A stretch of 39,663 nt of DNA from Clostridium sp. (GTDB taxonomy: Bacteria; Bacillota; Clostridia; Lachnospirales; Lachnospiraceae): assembly GCA_031275405.1 (NCBI GenBank), contig JAISOV010000050.1, positions 1 through 39,663 of the forward strand, read 5' to 3'. Positions 15,843 through 23,711 of this stretch are shown in pieces. The first letter of the stretch is position 1. Each line of letters starts with the position of its first letter. The position numbers were made by a program, and so were the translations under genes. Under the pieces are notes generated by a model that worked only from the letters and a program-made list of their open reading frames with translations, did not search any database and was not told where the DNA came from.

Positions 15843-17702
15843 TTATGCCGCCGGTTCAAACTGGCTATGATAGAGGTCGGCGTAGAATCCTCCTTGCCCC
15901 AGCAGCTCCTTGTGGGTTCCGCTTTCGATAATATCGCCGTCCTTCATCACCAAAATCAGATCGGCATTTTTAATGGTAGACAACCTGTGGGCGATGATAA
16001 ACGAGGTGCGCCCCTGCGTGAGTTTGTCCATGGCCTCCTGGATCAGCAGTTCCGTGCGGGTATCCACGCTGCTGGTCGCCTCGTCCAGAATCAGCATGGG
16101 GGCGTCTTGCAGGATGGTTCTGGCAATCGTGACAAGCTGCTTCTGCCCCTGCGAAAGATTCGCTTTATCATTGAGAGGCGTGTCATACCCGTAAGGCAGC
16201 GTTCTGATAAAATGATGCAGCCCCACAGCTTTGCAGGCGTCGGCTACCTGTTCATCCGTCACGCCCTGTCTGCAATAAACAATGTTTTCCCGAATCGTTC
16301 CCTCAAACAGCCAGGCATCCTGCAAGACCATCCCAAACTGCTCATGTACGTTTGCACGCGGCGTCTGGCTGACGGGTACGCCGTCCAGCAAAATTTCGCC
16401 GCCGTCCAATTCATAAAAACGCATCAGCAAATTGACCATCGTCGTTTTGCCCGCGCCGGTCGGCCCGACGATCGCGACTTTCTGTCCGGCCCGGATGGCG
16501 GCGGAGAAGTCGTGAATCACGGTTTGATCCGGCGTGTAACCAAACTTTACATGCCGGAACTCCACATTGCCTCTGACGTCGGTAAGCTGTCTGGCTTTTT
16601 GATCTTCGCCGGCCATTTCTTCTTCGTCCAAGAAACCAAACACGCGCTCGCTGGCGGCCGCGGTTCTTTGCAGATTTTGGAAGGCCTGCGCGATTTGAGA
16701 GAGCGGCTGGGTAAACAGCCGGATATAGATCATAAACGCGACAATCACAGCAAAACTGACCGTGCCGTTCATGGTAAGCGCCGCGCCCACGACACAAACC
16801 GACACATAGCCGAAATTGCCGATGAAGTTCATCAGCGGCATCATCATCCCGGACATGAACTGGCTTTTCCAGCCGCTCACAAACAGGCTTTGATTGATCT
16901 CCTCGAATACCCGCTTCGCTTCTTTGCCGCCGTTATAGGCTTTCACCACGTTATGGCCGGAGTAGATCTCCTCTACATGGCCGTTCGCAGCGCCTAAGTC
17001 ATTTTGCTGACGGACAAAGTATTTCTGGGATTTCATCATGATCACGCTGAGGAGGGCAAACCCGATGATATTCGCTCCGATGGCGGTCAGCGCCATCAGC
17101 CAGTTATTGTAGAACATCATGATCGCAGAGCCGAAAAACATGGTGACAGCGGTCACGATACCGCCGACGCTCTGATTCGTCGTCGTGCCGATGGTATCCA
17201 CGTCATTTGTGACGCGGCTGAGTACGTCGCCATAGCTGACCTGATCGAAATATTTCAGCGGCAGTCGGTTGATTTTCCGGGATATGTCGGTGCGGAGGTT
17301 TCTGCTGATTTTCTGCGTCACCGTCGCCATCATATAGCCCTGGATGAAACTGAGGACGGCTGACGCCGCGTAAAGCCCGACCAGCAGGAAAGCAATGTTC
17401 TTGACCGCCTCAAAATCAATCGCGCCCGCCGTCGGCTGGCCGTTTACCATGGCGGGAAGCCCTTTCATGATTTCACTCGTTATTTTTTTCAGCTGATCCG
17501 GGCCGACGATTTGCAGCACCATGCCAGCCGCCGCCAAAACAAGCGCTATGATCACAGTCGGCATGTCGTTTTTACAGTAAACGATCAGCCTGCCCCAAGT
17601 CGCCTTGAAGTTCTTTGGCTTTTCCACGATTCCGCCCATCGATCCCGGCCCGCCCATAGGCCCTCGCAAACGGCCCTGCGGCCTGTTTTCTTGTTCCTTC
17701 AT
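15843..17702 (-). CDS. Heterodimeric ABC exporter, catalytic half
   Basis: Membrane-plus-ATPase half-transporter of 619 residues, resembling LmrD/EfrD/TM288-type subunits. An N-terminal Gly/Pro-rich extension precedes six helices (about residues 45-340). The ATPase domain has Walker A GPTGAGKTTMV, Walker B LILDEATSSVD with the catalytic Glu, and switch His in IIAHRL, but its signature is LSQGQ rather than LSGGQ. In such pairs the variant signature belongs to the degenerate ATP site formed with the partner. Its ATG overlaps the partner's TGA (ATGA). Substrates are probably hydrophobic drugs or peptides, by family analogy. Confidence 0.9.
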   Translation of the reverse strand: MKEQENRPQGRLRGPMGGPGSMGGIVEKPKNFKATWGRLIVYCKNDMPTVIIALVLAAAGMVLQIVGPDQLKKITSEIMKGLPAMVNGQPTAGAIDFEAVKNIAFLLVGLYAASAVLSFIQGYMMATVTQKISRNLRTDISRKINRLPLKYFDQVSYGDVLSRVTNDVDTIGTTTNQSVGGIVTAVTMFFGSAIMMFYNNWLMALTAIGANIIGFALLSVIMMKSQKYFVRQQNDLGAANGHVEEIYSGHNVVKAYNGGKEAKRVFEEINQSLFVSGWKSQFMSGMMMPLMNFIGNFGYVSVCVVGAALTMNGTVSFAVIVAFMIYIRLFTQPLSQIAQAFQNLQRTAAASERVFGFLDEEEMAGEDQKARQLTDVRGNVEFRHVKFGYTPDQTVIHDFSAAIRAGQKVAIVGPTGAGKTTMVNLLMRFYELDGGEILLDGVPVSQTPRANVHEQFGMVLQDAWLFEGTIRENIVYCRQGVTDEQVADACKAVGLHHFIRTLPYGYDTPLNDKANLSQGQKQLVTIARTILQDAPMLILDEATSSVDTRTELLIQEAMDKLTQGRTSFIIAHRLSTIKNADLILVMKDGDIIESGTHKELLGQGGFYADLYHSQFEPAA

Positions 17703-19459
17703 GATACAAGCTCCTCCTCGCTTAATTGGCTCATGGCAATCTGCCGGTATACCTCGCAGGACCGCAGAAGCTCCTTATGTCTGCCCTGCCCCGCTACTTT
17801 GCCTTCCTCCAATACGATAATCTGGTCGGCGTCCATGATCGTGCCGATTCGCTGCGCCACAATCATACTGGTCACGCCCGCCGTTTCTTTTTTGAGCGCG
17901 CTGCGTAAAACCCTGTCCGTCTTATAGTCCAACGCGGAAAAAGAATCATCGAAAATATAAATTTCCGGCCTGCGGCAGACCGCACGGGCAATCGCGAGCC
18001 GCTGTTTCTGCCCGCCTGACACATTCGTGCCGCCTTGGGCGATGTCGGCTTCCTGTCCGCCCTCCATCCGCTCCACGAAATCCGTACTCTGCGCTATGGC
18101 AATCGCCGCTCTAATCTCTTCCGCTGAAAACGCGCTCCCTCCGTTATCGCCGTAAGCCACATTGGAGGACACCGTCCCCCTGAACAGAACCGCCCTTTGC
18201 GGAACATAGCCGATCTTATTATGCAGCGCTTCCTGCGTGTATTCCCTGACATTCACGCCGTCAATCAGGACTTCCCCCTCCGTCGCGTCAAAGAAGCGCG
18301 GCACAAGGTTGATGAGAGTGGATTTTCCGCTGCCGGTGGAGCCGATAAAAGCAATGGTTTCACCCTGTTTCACCGTAAAACTCACATCCTCCAGTACATA
18401 GTCCATGGCGCCGGGATATTTGAAACAAACATGACGAAAAACGACCTCGCCCTTTATGCCGTGTACGCCGTCCGTTCTGCTCCCATCCAATATGGCAGGC
18501 TCGGTATCCAGCACTTCATTGATACGCTTCGCGGAGACCGTGGCGCGGGGCAGCATGACAAAAATCATGGTCAGCATCATAAAGGACAGGATCACCTGCA
18601 TGGCGTAACTGGAAAACACCACCATATCAGAAAACAACACCAGCTTTTCCGTCAGCCCGGCCGCATGGATCAGATAGGCGCCTATCCAGTAGATGGCAAG
18701 GGAAAGCCCGCTCATCACAGCCGACATGACCGGCATCATCACTGCCATGGCGCGGCTTGTAAAAAGCTGCGTACCGGTTAATTCCTGGTTGGCCTTCTCA
18801 AACTTTTCTTCCTGGTAATCCTCGGCGTTATAGGCTCTTATCACGCGCAGCCCCGTCAGGTTTTCACGGGTGACACGGTTCATATTGTCTGTCAGGGCCT
18901 GCATCCTCTTAAATTTCGGCATGACAAAAATGGTGAGAAAGCCAATCATCCCCACTAAAACGGCTACCGCGGCGCCGGTGGTCAGCGTCCACTCAAATCC
19001 TTTTCCCGCGATTTTGGTAATCGCCCACACAGCCGTGACCGGCGCTTTGATGATAATCTGCAAGCCCATTGTAAGGAACATCTGCACCTGCGTGATGTCG
19101 TTAGTGGAGCGGGTGATCAGGCTGTCGGTGGAAAAACGGCTGATTTCCTCCATGGAAAAGGACTCCACTTTGTGAAAAAGCAGGCTCCTTAACTGCATGG
19201 AGAACGCGGCTGCAATTCTGGCGGCAAAAAAGCCTACCGTAACGGCGGCGGCCAGACTGCCGAGGGTACAAAGCAGCATCTTGCCTCCCGCAAGCCAGAC
19301 ATCGCTCATGGCGCTCCCCGGGGTCTGCACCAGTATGGTGATTTCCGACATGTAGTCCGGCGATTTCAAGTCGAGCCAAACCTGCGCCACAATGAAAGCC
19401 AGGCTGATAAGCGCCACCAGCCATTCTTTGGGTCTCAAGTATCTGAAAATGCGAATCAT
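17699..19459 (-). CDS. Heterodimeric ABC exporter, degenerate-site half
   Basis: Partner half-transporter of 586 residues (LmrC/EfrC/TM287-like). Six helices precede an ATPase domain with Walker A GSTGSGKSTLI and a canonical signature VSGGQKQR. Walker B ends in FDDS, so the catalytic Glu is Asp, and the switch His is Gln (IVAQRIGTI). These are the expected marks of the non-hydrolysing site in heterodimeric exporters. GGAGGA lies 8 nt upstream of the ATG. It is preceded by the tetR-type gene and followed, with a 4-nt overlap, by the catalytic half. Confidence 0.9.
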   Translation of the reverse strand: MIRIFRYLRPKEWLVALISLAFIVAQVWLDLKSPDYMSEITILVQTPGSAMSDVWLAGGKMLLCTLGSLAAAVTVGFFAARIAAAFSMQLRSLLFHKVESFSMEEISRFSTDSLITRSTNDITQVQMFLTMGLQIIIKAPVTAVWAITKIAGKGFEWTLTTGAAVAVLVGMIGFLTIFVMPKFKRMQALTDNMNRVTRENLTGLRVIRAYNAEDYQEEKFEKANQELTGTQLFTSRAMAVMMPVMSAVMSGLSLAIYWIGAYLIHAAGLTEKLVLFSDMVVFSSYAMQVILSFMMLTMIFVMLPRATVSAKRINEVLDTEPAILDGSRTDGVHGIKGEVVFRHVCFKYPGAMDYVLEDVSFTVKQGETIAFIGSTGSGKSTLINLVPRFFDATEGEVLIDGVNVREYTQEALHNKIGYVPQRAVLFRGTVSSNVAYGDNGGSAFSAEEIRAAIAIAQSTDFVERMEGGQEADIAQGGTNVSGGQKQRLAIARAVCRRPEIYIFDDSFSALDYKTDRVLRSALKKETAGVTSMIVAQRIGTIMDADQIIVLEEGKVAGQGRHKELLRSCEVYRQIAMSQLSEEELVS

Positions 19460-19567
19460 AGAACCATTCCTCCCGTATGGAATTCATTCCGTTCCTTTCC
19501 TGAAAAAGGAGCGTTTTCGGCAGGCCTTTCCGATTGCCCGGCCTGCTCCGTCTTGTTTCGATTCCCT

Positions 19568-20152
19568 TTATGGTTTTGTTCCTAAAACCCGAAGCAGGAT
19601 ATTCATGAAAACCGACGATTGGAGATCAGGCTTGCACGGCGGCTTTTTTCGATCCTCAAACTTTGCAAGCCCGCTGATCCCCTGCAAGATAAAGGCCGCC
19701 GATTCAGCAGGATATTCGCAATTCCAGGAACCGTCCAAATTTCCGGATTCAATCAAGGAAATCAGAATGGGTTTCATGGAGACGATCATCTTTTTGCTGC
19801 AATAATCCATCATAGCCGGGTCACTGATGAAGCTTGGCGGAAGCTTCTCGCAGTGTTCAGGATACCGATCTTTTTGAAAAAATAAAACCAGTCTATCCAA
19901 CGCCGTGCCAGTGCTTTCTTCTAGGATGTTCTTAGTTCGTTCCAGTTCTTTTCCAATGAATTGATCTATGACCGCGTAGAGAATATCTGTTTTTGACTGA
20001 AAATAGTGATAAATCAAGCCCTGCGCAACCTTCATCTCTTTTGAAATATCAGCCGCCTGCGTTTTATCAAATCCATTTTCGATGAAAAGCTCTCTTGCAG
20101 TATTGATGATCTCCTGTCTGCGTTCCTCTGTGGATTTTGTGGTACGTGGCAT
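19568..20152 (-). CDS. TetR-family transcriptional regulator
   Basis: Repressor of 194 residues. The N-terminal helix-turn-helix region runs from about residue 10 to 57 (RQEIINTARELFIENGF, then VAQGLIYHYFQSKTDIL), followed by a helical ligand-binding domain. AAGGAGG lies 5 nt upstream of the ATG. It heads the operon with the heterodimeric ABC exporter, and a perfect 7+2+7 palindrome sits in its promoter, so autorepression relieved by an exporter substrate is the likely mode. Its sequence is more AT-rich than its surroundings. Confidence 0.92.
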   Translation of the reverse strand: MPRTTKSTEERRQEIINTARELFIENGFDKTQAADISKEMKVAQGLIYHYFQSKTDILYAVIDQFIGKELERTKNILEESTGTALDRLVLFFQKDRYPEHCEKLPPSFISDPAMMDYCSKKMIVSMKPILISLIESGNLDGSWNCEYPAESAAFILQGISGLAKFEDRKKPPCKPDLQSSVFMNILLRVLGTKP

Positions 20153-20280
20153 AAAACCTCCTTGCGGACTATAGAGTGGATTTCTCCGTTTCCTAACCGT
20201 ATGATTCAGGTGTCAAAAGCCCATCCGACGACAAGCGGATCGATTTTTCCGTCAGACGGAACAAGAAGCGGATTGGAAGG

Positions 20281-20310
20281 ATTATAATATAACTGAATGA
20301 ATTCAGTCAA
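20281..20310 (-). promoter_or_regulatory. TetR-operon promoter with nested operator
   Basis: Minus strand: TTGACT at 20305-20310, 18-nt spacer, TATAAT at 20281-20286. Inside the spacer and touching the -35 is ACTGAAT-TC-ATTCAGT (20292-20307), a perfect palindrome. A repressor bound there would block RNA polymerase. The leader to the ATG is about 120 nt and contains a small TCCGTC/GACGGA hairpin. Nothing else is seen between 20311 and 20399. Confidence 0.7.
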
Positions 20311-20399
20311 TAAATTATCCGTGAAAGATTTCTAAGATTTCTATGAAGAAGTCATAGGCTGGCTGACAGAGCAAAAAGACGCGGATTCAGGCGTAATGG

Positions 20400-20431
20400 A
20401 AAAATCCCTGCTTTTAGCGGCAGGGATTTTT
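20400..20431 (-). terminator. Terminator of the tRNA cluster
   Basis: Perfect 12-bp stem AAAAATCCCTGC/GCAGGGATTTTT with an 8-nt loop, T-run on either strand. It lies 60 nt after tRNA-Leu on the minus strand. It can work in both directions. Confidence 0.8.
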
Positions 20432-20491
20432 CAGCGCCCTTTGATACAGCGGGTTTTCAGTACCGGCGGCTAAGCTGCCAGCCCATGATCA

Positions 20492-20573
20492 TGCGGATGA
20501 CAGGGATCGAACCTGCACGCCGTGAAGCACAAGAACCTAAATCTTGCATGTCTGCCAGTTCCATCACATCCGC
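20492..20573 (-). tRNA. tRNA-Leu (anticodon UAG)
   Basis: Cloverleaf on the minus strand: acceptor GCGGATG/CATCCGC, anticodon stem CAAGA/TCTTG with loop TTTAGGT, long variable arm typical of Leu, and T-loop GGTTCGATCC. CCA is not encoded. Last tRNA in the cluster. Confidence 0.93.
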
Positions 20574-20759
20574 GTATTTGGTTTTCAGCGATATGGCCGT
20601 ATGGACAGTCCCATCCCACAGAGACCAGACGAACTGTGCGATAGGGCAGGCTGCGCGACAGAAACCGCCGGAGACGAGACAAGCCGGACAGTGAAACCCG
20701 CCGGACAATCAAGCAGGCAGCCCGCTGACGCCCGCCCGGCGGCAGGACTGGCCAGGCAA

Positions 20760-20831
20760 CAGGGCTAGCTGGATTTGAACCAGCGAGTGCAGCAGTCAAA
20801 GTGCTGTGCCTTACCGCTTGGCGATAGCCCT
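20760..20831 (-). tRNA. tRNA-Gln (anticodon UUG)
   Basis: Acceptor AGGGCTA/TAGCCCT, anticodon stem CAGCA/TGCTG with loop CTTTGAC, D-arm GCCAAGCGGTAAGGC, T-arm GCTGGTTCAAATCCAGC. Discriminator G, no encoded CCA. Confidence 0.93.
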
Positions 20832-20863
20832 ATCATGACACCAAGGTCACTCCACAGTCACAG

Positions 20864-20938
20864 GGTGGATAAAGGGATTCGAACCCTCGGCCTCCAGAGC
20901 CACAATCTGGCGCGCTAACCAACTGCGCTATACCCACC
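20864..20938 (-). tRNA. tRNA-His (anticodon GUG)
   Basis: Anticodon stem CCAGA/TCTGG with loop TTGTGGC. The extra 5' G expected for tRNA-His pairs with the final C. T-arm GAGGGTTCGAATCCCTT. No encoded CCA. Confidence 0.93.
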
Positions 20939-21009
20939 ATGAAAGAACTTTTTCATCTCCGTCTCTTACGTCTGGTGCTTTGGATTCCCGCCGGAAAGCT
21001 TTCCTCCAA

Positions 21010-21083
<74 letters not shown>

Positions 21084-21200
21084 AGACTGCTATGCATTCC
21101 CATATTTCCGTAGATATTTTCCCACGCAACCCCCGACCTCTGTCATTCTAACTGAAAACCGGAAACTTGTCAACCGTTTGAGATCAGAAATTTGTCAGCT

Positions 21201-21262
21201 TTTTGAAACGCAGATCGGCCTTTCCCGCTTCCGGCACGCAAAGAGCGAAGCGGCGGGAACAG
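21201..21262. repeat. About 60-nt dispersed repeat, copy 1
   Basis: Near-identical to 21994-22055. Both contain CCGCTTCCGGCACGCAAAGA with CCGCTT/AAGCGG arms able to form a hairpin. It lies in the 519-nt gap 21084-21602 between tRNA-Arg and tRNA-Gly, which contains no gene. Confidence 0.65.
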
Positions 21263-21296
21263 AGGACTGCCTCATAGCCGCGAAGCAGCCTGCGTT

Positions 21297-21454
21297 CCTA
21301 AGCAGGCAGCGCAGCGGAATGCCTAAGCAGACAGCGCAACGGAATGCCTAAGCAGACAGCGCAGCGGAACGCGTTCCTGAGAAGGCAGCGCAGCGGAATG
21401 CCTAAGCAGACAGCGCAGCGGAACGCGTTCCTAAGCAGGCAGCGCAGCGGAAGG
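21297..21454. repeat. 25/29-nt tandem repeat, six copies
   Basis: Six tandem units starting CCTAAGCAGACAGCGCAGCG at 21297, 21322, 21347, 21376, 21401 and 21430. Units are 25 nt, or 29 nt when CGTT is added. They sit between tRNA-Arg and tRNA-Gly. A plus-strand frame runs through the units but has no ribosome site or homology. Confidence 0.8.
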
Positions 21455-21602
21455 CGAAGAAAGGCTTGGCAACAGGCCTATTCCGCAAAGACCGCTAAAC
21501 ATGCCCGGCAAAAACCGCTGAAAAAATTCAGCAAAAACCGCTGAATAACAACAAAGTGTTCCCGAGGAAGCGCACGGCAGGGGTTTCCCGAAACGCACAA
21601 AG

Positions 21603-21673
21603 AGCGGGTGATGGGAATCGAACCCACATATCTAGCTTGGAAGGCTAGTGTTCTGCCACTGAACTACACCCGC
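21603..21673 (-). tRNA. tRNA-Gly (anticodon UCC)
   Basis: Acceptor GCGGGTG/CACCCGC, anticodon stem CTAGC/GCTAG with loop CTTCCAA, T-arm GTGGGTTCGATTCCCAT. Five nt downstream of tRNA-Pro. Confidence 0.93.
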
Positions 21674-21678
21674 AGGTA

Positions 21679-21753
21679 TCGGGGTGACAGGATTTGAACC
21701 TGCGGCCTCCTGGTCCCAAACCAGGCGCTCTAGCCAAGCTGAGCCACACCCCG
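21679..21753 (-). tRNA. tRNA-Pro (anticodon UGG)
   Basis: Acceptor CGGGGTG/CACCCCG, anticodon stem CCTGG/CCAGG with loop TTTGGGA, T-arm GCAGGTTCAAATCCTGT. First tRNA of the cluster. Confidence 0.93.
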
Positions 21754-21842
21754 TATATGCCGGCCATCCGACGTCATCGAATCGTTTTTAGACGATCAAA
21801 TGCAGCTTACGCAGCCGCGCATACCGCCCCGCCGCAAGATCC

Positions 21843-21872
21843 ATTGTACACTGCCGCCTTTTGCCCTGTCAA
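21843..21872 (-). promoter_or_regulatory. Sigma-A promoter of the tRNA cluster
   Basis: Minus strand TTGACA at 21867-21872, 18-nt spacer, TACAAT at 21843-21848. Transcription would begin about 80 nt before tRNA-Pro. The gap 21754-22073 holds this promoter and the second copy of the 60-nt repeat, no gene. Confidence 0.75.
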
Positions 21873-21993
21873 GCGATTTTCACGGCTCTTACAAAAACTG
21901 TGAAAAAGTCGTCGCTGCTCCGCAGGAAGATCCCACGGAGCAGCTCTGCGCAAATTCCGCGCAAAACTACGAGGACAGCGCGCCCCAGACATC

Positions 21994-22055
21994 TTTTGGA
22001 ACGCAGAGCAGCCTTCCCCGCTTCCGGCACGCAAAGAGCCAAGCGGCAGGGATAG
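21994..22055. repeat. About 60-nt dispersed repeat, copy 2
   Basis: Second copy of the element at 21201-21262, same orientation, about 790 nt away, differing at a small number of positions. It lies just after the stop of the phosphodiesterase gene (minus strand) and may act in 3'-end stability. Confidence 0.6.
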
Positions 22056-22073
22056 GGGGACCGCTAAACAGGA

Positions 22074-22553
22074 TCATAAATAGGAAATGGTAAAATGAGC
22101 CTCCCCCTTCCGGTCGATTTCCATGACCACGTAAGAAGGGCGGCGGCCGTCCTGTCTGGGATAGGACAGACTGCCCGGATTCACGGCGATGACGCCTTTC
22201 GAGTAATCCACCACCGGGCGGTGCGTATGGCCGTACAGAACGATGTCCGCCCCTTTCGCTCTGGCCTCCTTTTTCAGCCAGTCATTCCCTAACGAAACCC
22301 GATATGAATGGCCGTGCGTGACCCATACCTTATATTTCCCCAGCTGAAATTCCAGCTCCTGCGGCAGCGAAGAGAAGTAGTCGTTATTTCCCAGGACAAA
22401 CCGCACCTGACAGTCGGAGCCTTGGTTCAGCGAAGATTCACTGCCCTCGGAATCTCCGCAGTGGATCACCATATCCAGAGGGGAATGCAGCCGCAGCACT
22501 TTCCAGTAATTCTCATTTTTCCTATGTGTATCGCTGACGATCAGGATTTTCAT
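22074..22553 (-). CDS. YfcE/MJ0936-type metallophosphodiesterase
   Basis: Small calcineurin-like phosphoesterase of 159 residues. Metal-binding motifs appear in order: SDTH at residues 7-10, HCGDSEG near 38, LGNND near 59, THGH near 84 and YGHTH near 112. The family cleaves phosphodiester bonds in vitro; the cellular substrate is unknown. The start at 22553 (MKILIVSDTH) has GGGAGA just upstream. The frame stays open to 22904 only because it runs through the 23-nt tandem array, giving a repetitive Arg/Gly-rich sequence that I do not consider part of the protein. Confidence 0.92.
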   Translation of the reverse strand: MKILIVSDTHRKNENYWKVLRLHSPLDMVIHCGDSEGSESSLNQGSDCQVRFVLGNNDYFSSLPQELEFQLGKYKVWVTHGHSYRVSLGNDWLKKEARAKGADIVLYGHTHRPVVDYSKGVIAVNPGSLSYPRQDGRRPSYVVMEIDRKGEAHFTISYL

Positions 22554-22628
22554 GCCATCTCCCATCTGTATACTTCCGTAGTCCACGCCGCTTTCCGCGG
22601 ATTCCGGAACGTCGGCTCGCTGTCCGCT

Positions 22629-22928
22629 CATCCGGTCTTCTCCAGGCCGCCCATCCGGCCTTTTCAGGCCGCTCATCCGGCCTTCTCCGGACTGCTCATC
22701 CGGCCTTCTCCGGACTGCCCATCCGGCCTTCTCAGGCCGCTCATCCGGTCTTCTCCGGACTGCCCATCCGGCCTTCTCCGGACTGCTCATCCGGCCTTCT
22801 CCGGACTGCCCATCCGGTCTCCTCCGGACTGCCCATCCGGCCTTTTCAGGCCGCCCATCCGGCCTTCTCCGGACTGCCCATCCGGTCTTCTCCAGGCCGC
22901 TCATCCGGTCTTTTCCGGATGGCTCATC
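22629..22928. repeat. 23-nt tandem repeat, about 13 copies
   Basis: Units of 23 nt with consensus CATCCGGCCTTCTCCGGACT plus GCY repeat from 22629 to the last codons of rdgB. Each unit contains a TCCGG/CCGGA mini-hairpin; several units carry the alternative GGCC/GGCC pairing (CTTTTCAGGCC). It fills the 370-nt space between rdgB and the phosphodiesterase gene. Confidence 0.9.
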
Positions 22929-23532
22929 CGATTTTCTGTAGTTCCTCTTTCATCCGCCGGAGCGCTTTGCCGCGATGGCTGATCCGGTTCTTCTCTCCCT
23001 TGGTCAGTTCCGCCATAGTTCTGGAGAATTCCGGCAGGAAAAAAATGGGGTCATAACCGAAGCCGCCGCCGCCTTTTTCTTCATATGCGATCCTGCCTTC
23101 CACCGTCGCCCGGACGGTCAGCTCCCTGCCGTCCGGCAGGACTGCCGCAATGGCGCACACAAACCGTGCCGTGCGCTCCGCTTCCTCCACGCCCCGCAGA
23201 CGATCGATCAGACTGCGGTTCTTGACGCTGTAAGGGGTATCCTCGCCCAGGTATCTGGCGGAATAGATACCTGGCTCTTTTCCTAGGAAATCGACTTCCA
23301 GCCCGGAATCGTCCGCCAGTACCGCCGCGTCCGTCCACGCCGCCGCCGCCCGTGCCTTGATCAGGGCATTTTCTTCATGGCTGCCGCCGTCTTCCGCAAC
23401 GGAGCAAAGAGCTTCCGGCGGTATCCCGGCTTCCGTCATGGAAATCACTTCCATTCCCGTTTCCGCCATCATCTCCCGAACTTCTCTGATCTTGCCCGGA
23501 TTCCCTGTCGCAAATACTATTTTTTCTTTCAA
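22924..23532 (-). CDS. rdgB: XTP/dITP pyrophosphatase
   Basis: House-cleaning nucleotide pyrophosphatase of 202 residues that removes inosine and xanthosine triphosphates from the pool. The substrate loop ATGNPGKIREV is at residues 8-18, catalytic ADDSGLEVD near 73, and GGGGFGYDPIF and SHRGKAL near the C-terminus. The last codons enter the 23-nt repeat array, so the array abuts the stop. It follows the CwlD-like gene after a 174-nt spacer filled by a 42-nt repeat. Confidence 0.95.
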   Translation of the reverse strand: MKEKIVFATGNPGKIREVREMMAETGMEVISMTEAGIPPEALCSVAEDGGSHEENALIKARAAAAWTDAAVLADDSGLEVDFLGKEPGIYSARYLGEDTPYSVKNRSLIDRLRGVEEAERTARFVCAIAAVLPDGRELTVRATVEGRIAYEEKGGGGFGYDPIFFLPEFSRTMAELTKGEKNRISHRGKALRRMKEELQKIG

Positions 23533-23591
23533 AATACCCCTCCTCTTCCCTAAAGCTGTATTTCGGCTTTTCTCTCCATCTGTTTTGTTTC

Positions 23592-23711
23592 TTCCCCCCA
23601 GCCTGTTCCTTCCGCTTCCCTCCGTCGGTTTCTTCCCTTCCAGCCTGTTCTTTCCGCTCCCCTCCGTCGGTTCCTTCCCTTCCAGCCTGTTCCTTCCGCT
23701 CCCCTCTCAGC
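23592..23711. repeat. 42-nt tandem repeat between amidase-like gene and rdgB
   Basis: Two full units and a partial third, each starting CAGCCTGTTC and continuing through TTCCGC and CCTCCGTCGG. The period is divisible by three, and a minus-strand frame through it reads as a 14-residue GERKEQAGREGTDG-like repeat, but no start or ribosome site supports translation. Confidence 0.7.

Noticed and set aside
21344-21544. Plus-strand frame with MPKQTAQRNAF repeats
   Set aside because: It is the translation of the 25/29-nt tandem repeat, without a ribosome site or homologue.
22554-22904. N-terminal extension of the phosphodiesterase through the 23-nt array
   Set aside because: The extension is pure translated repeat, and MKILIVSDTH at 22553 has its own ribosome site and the family N-terminus.
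22629-22928. Possible CRISPR array
   Set aside because: The 23-nt units are directly adjacent with no unique spacers and no cas genes nearby; this is a minisatellite.
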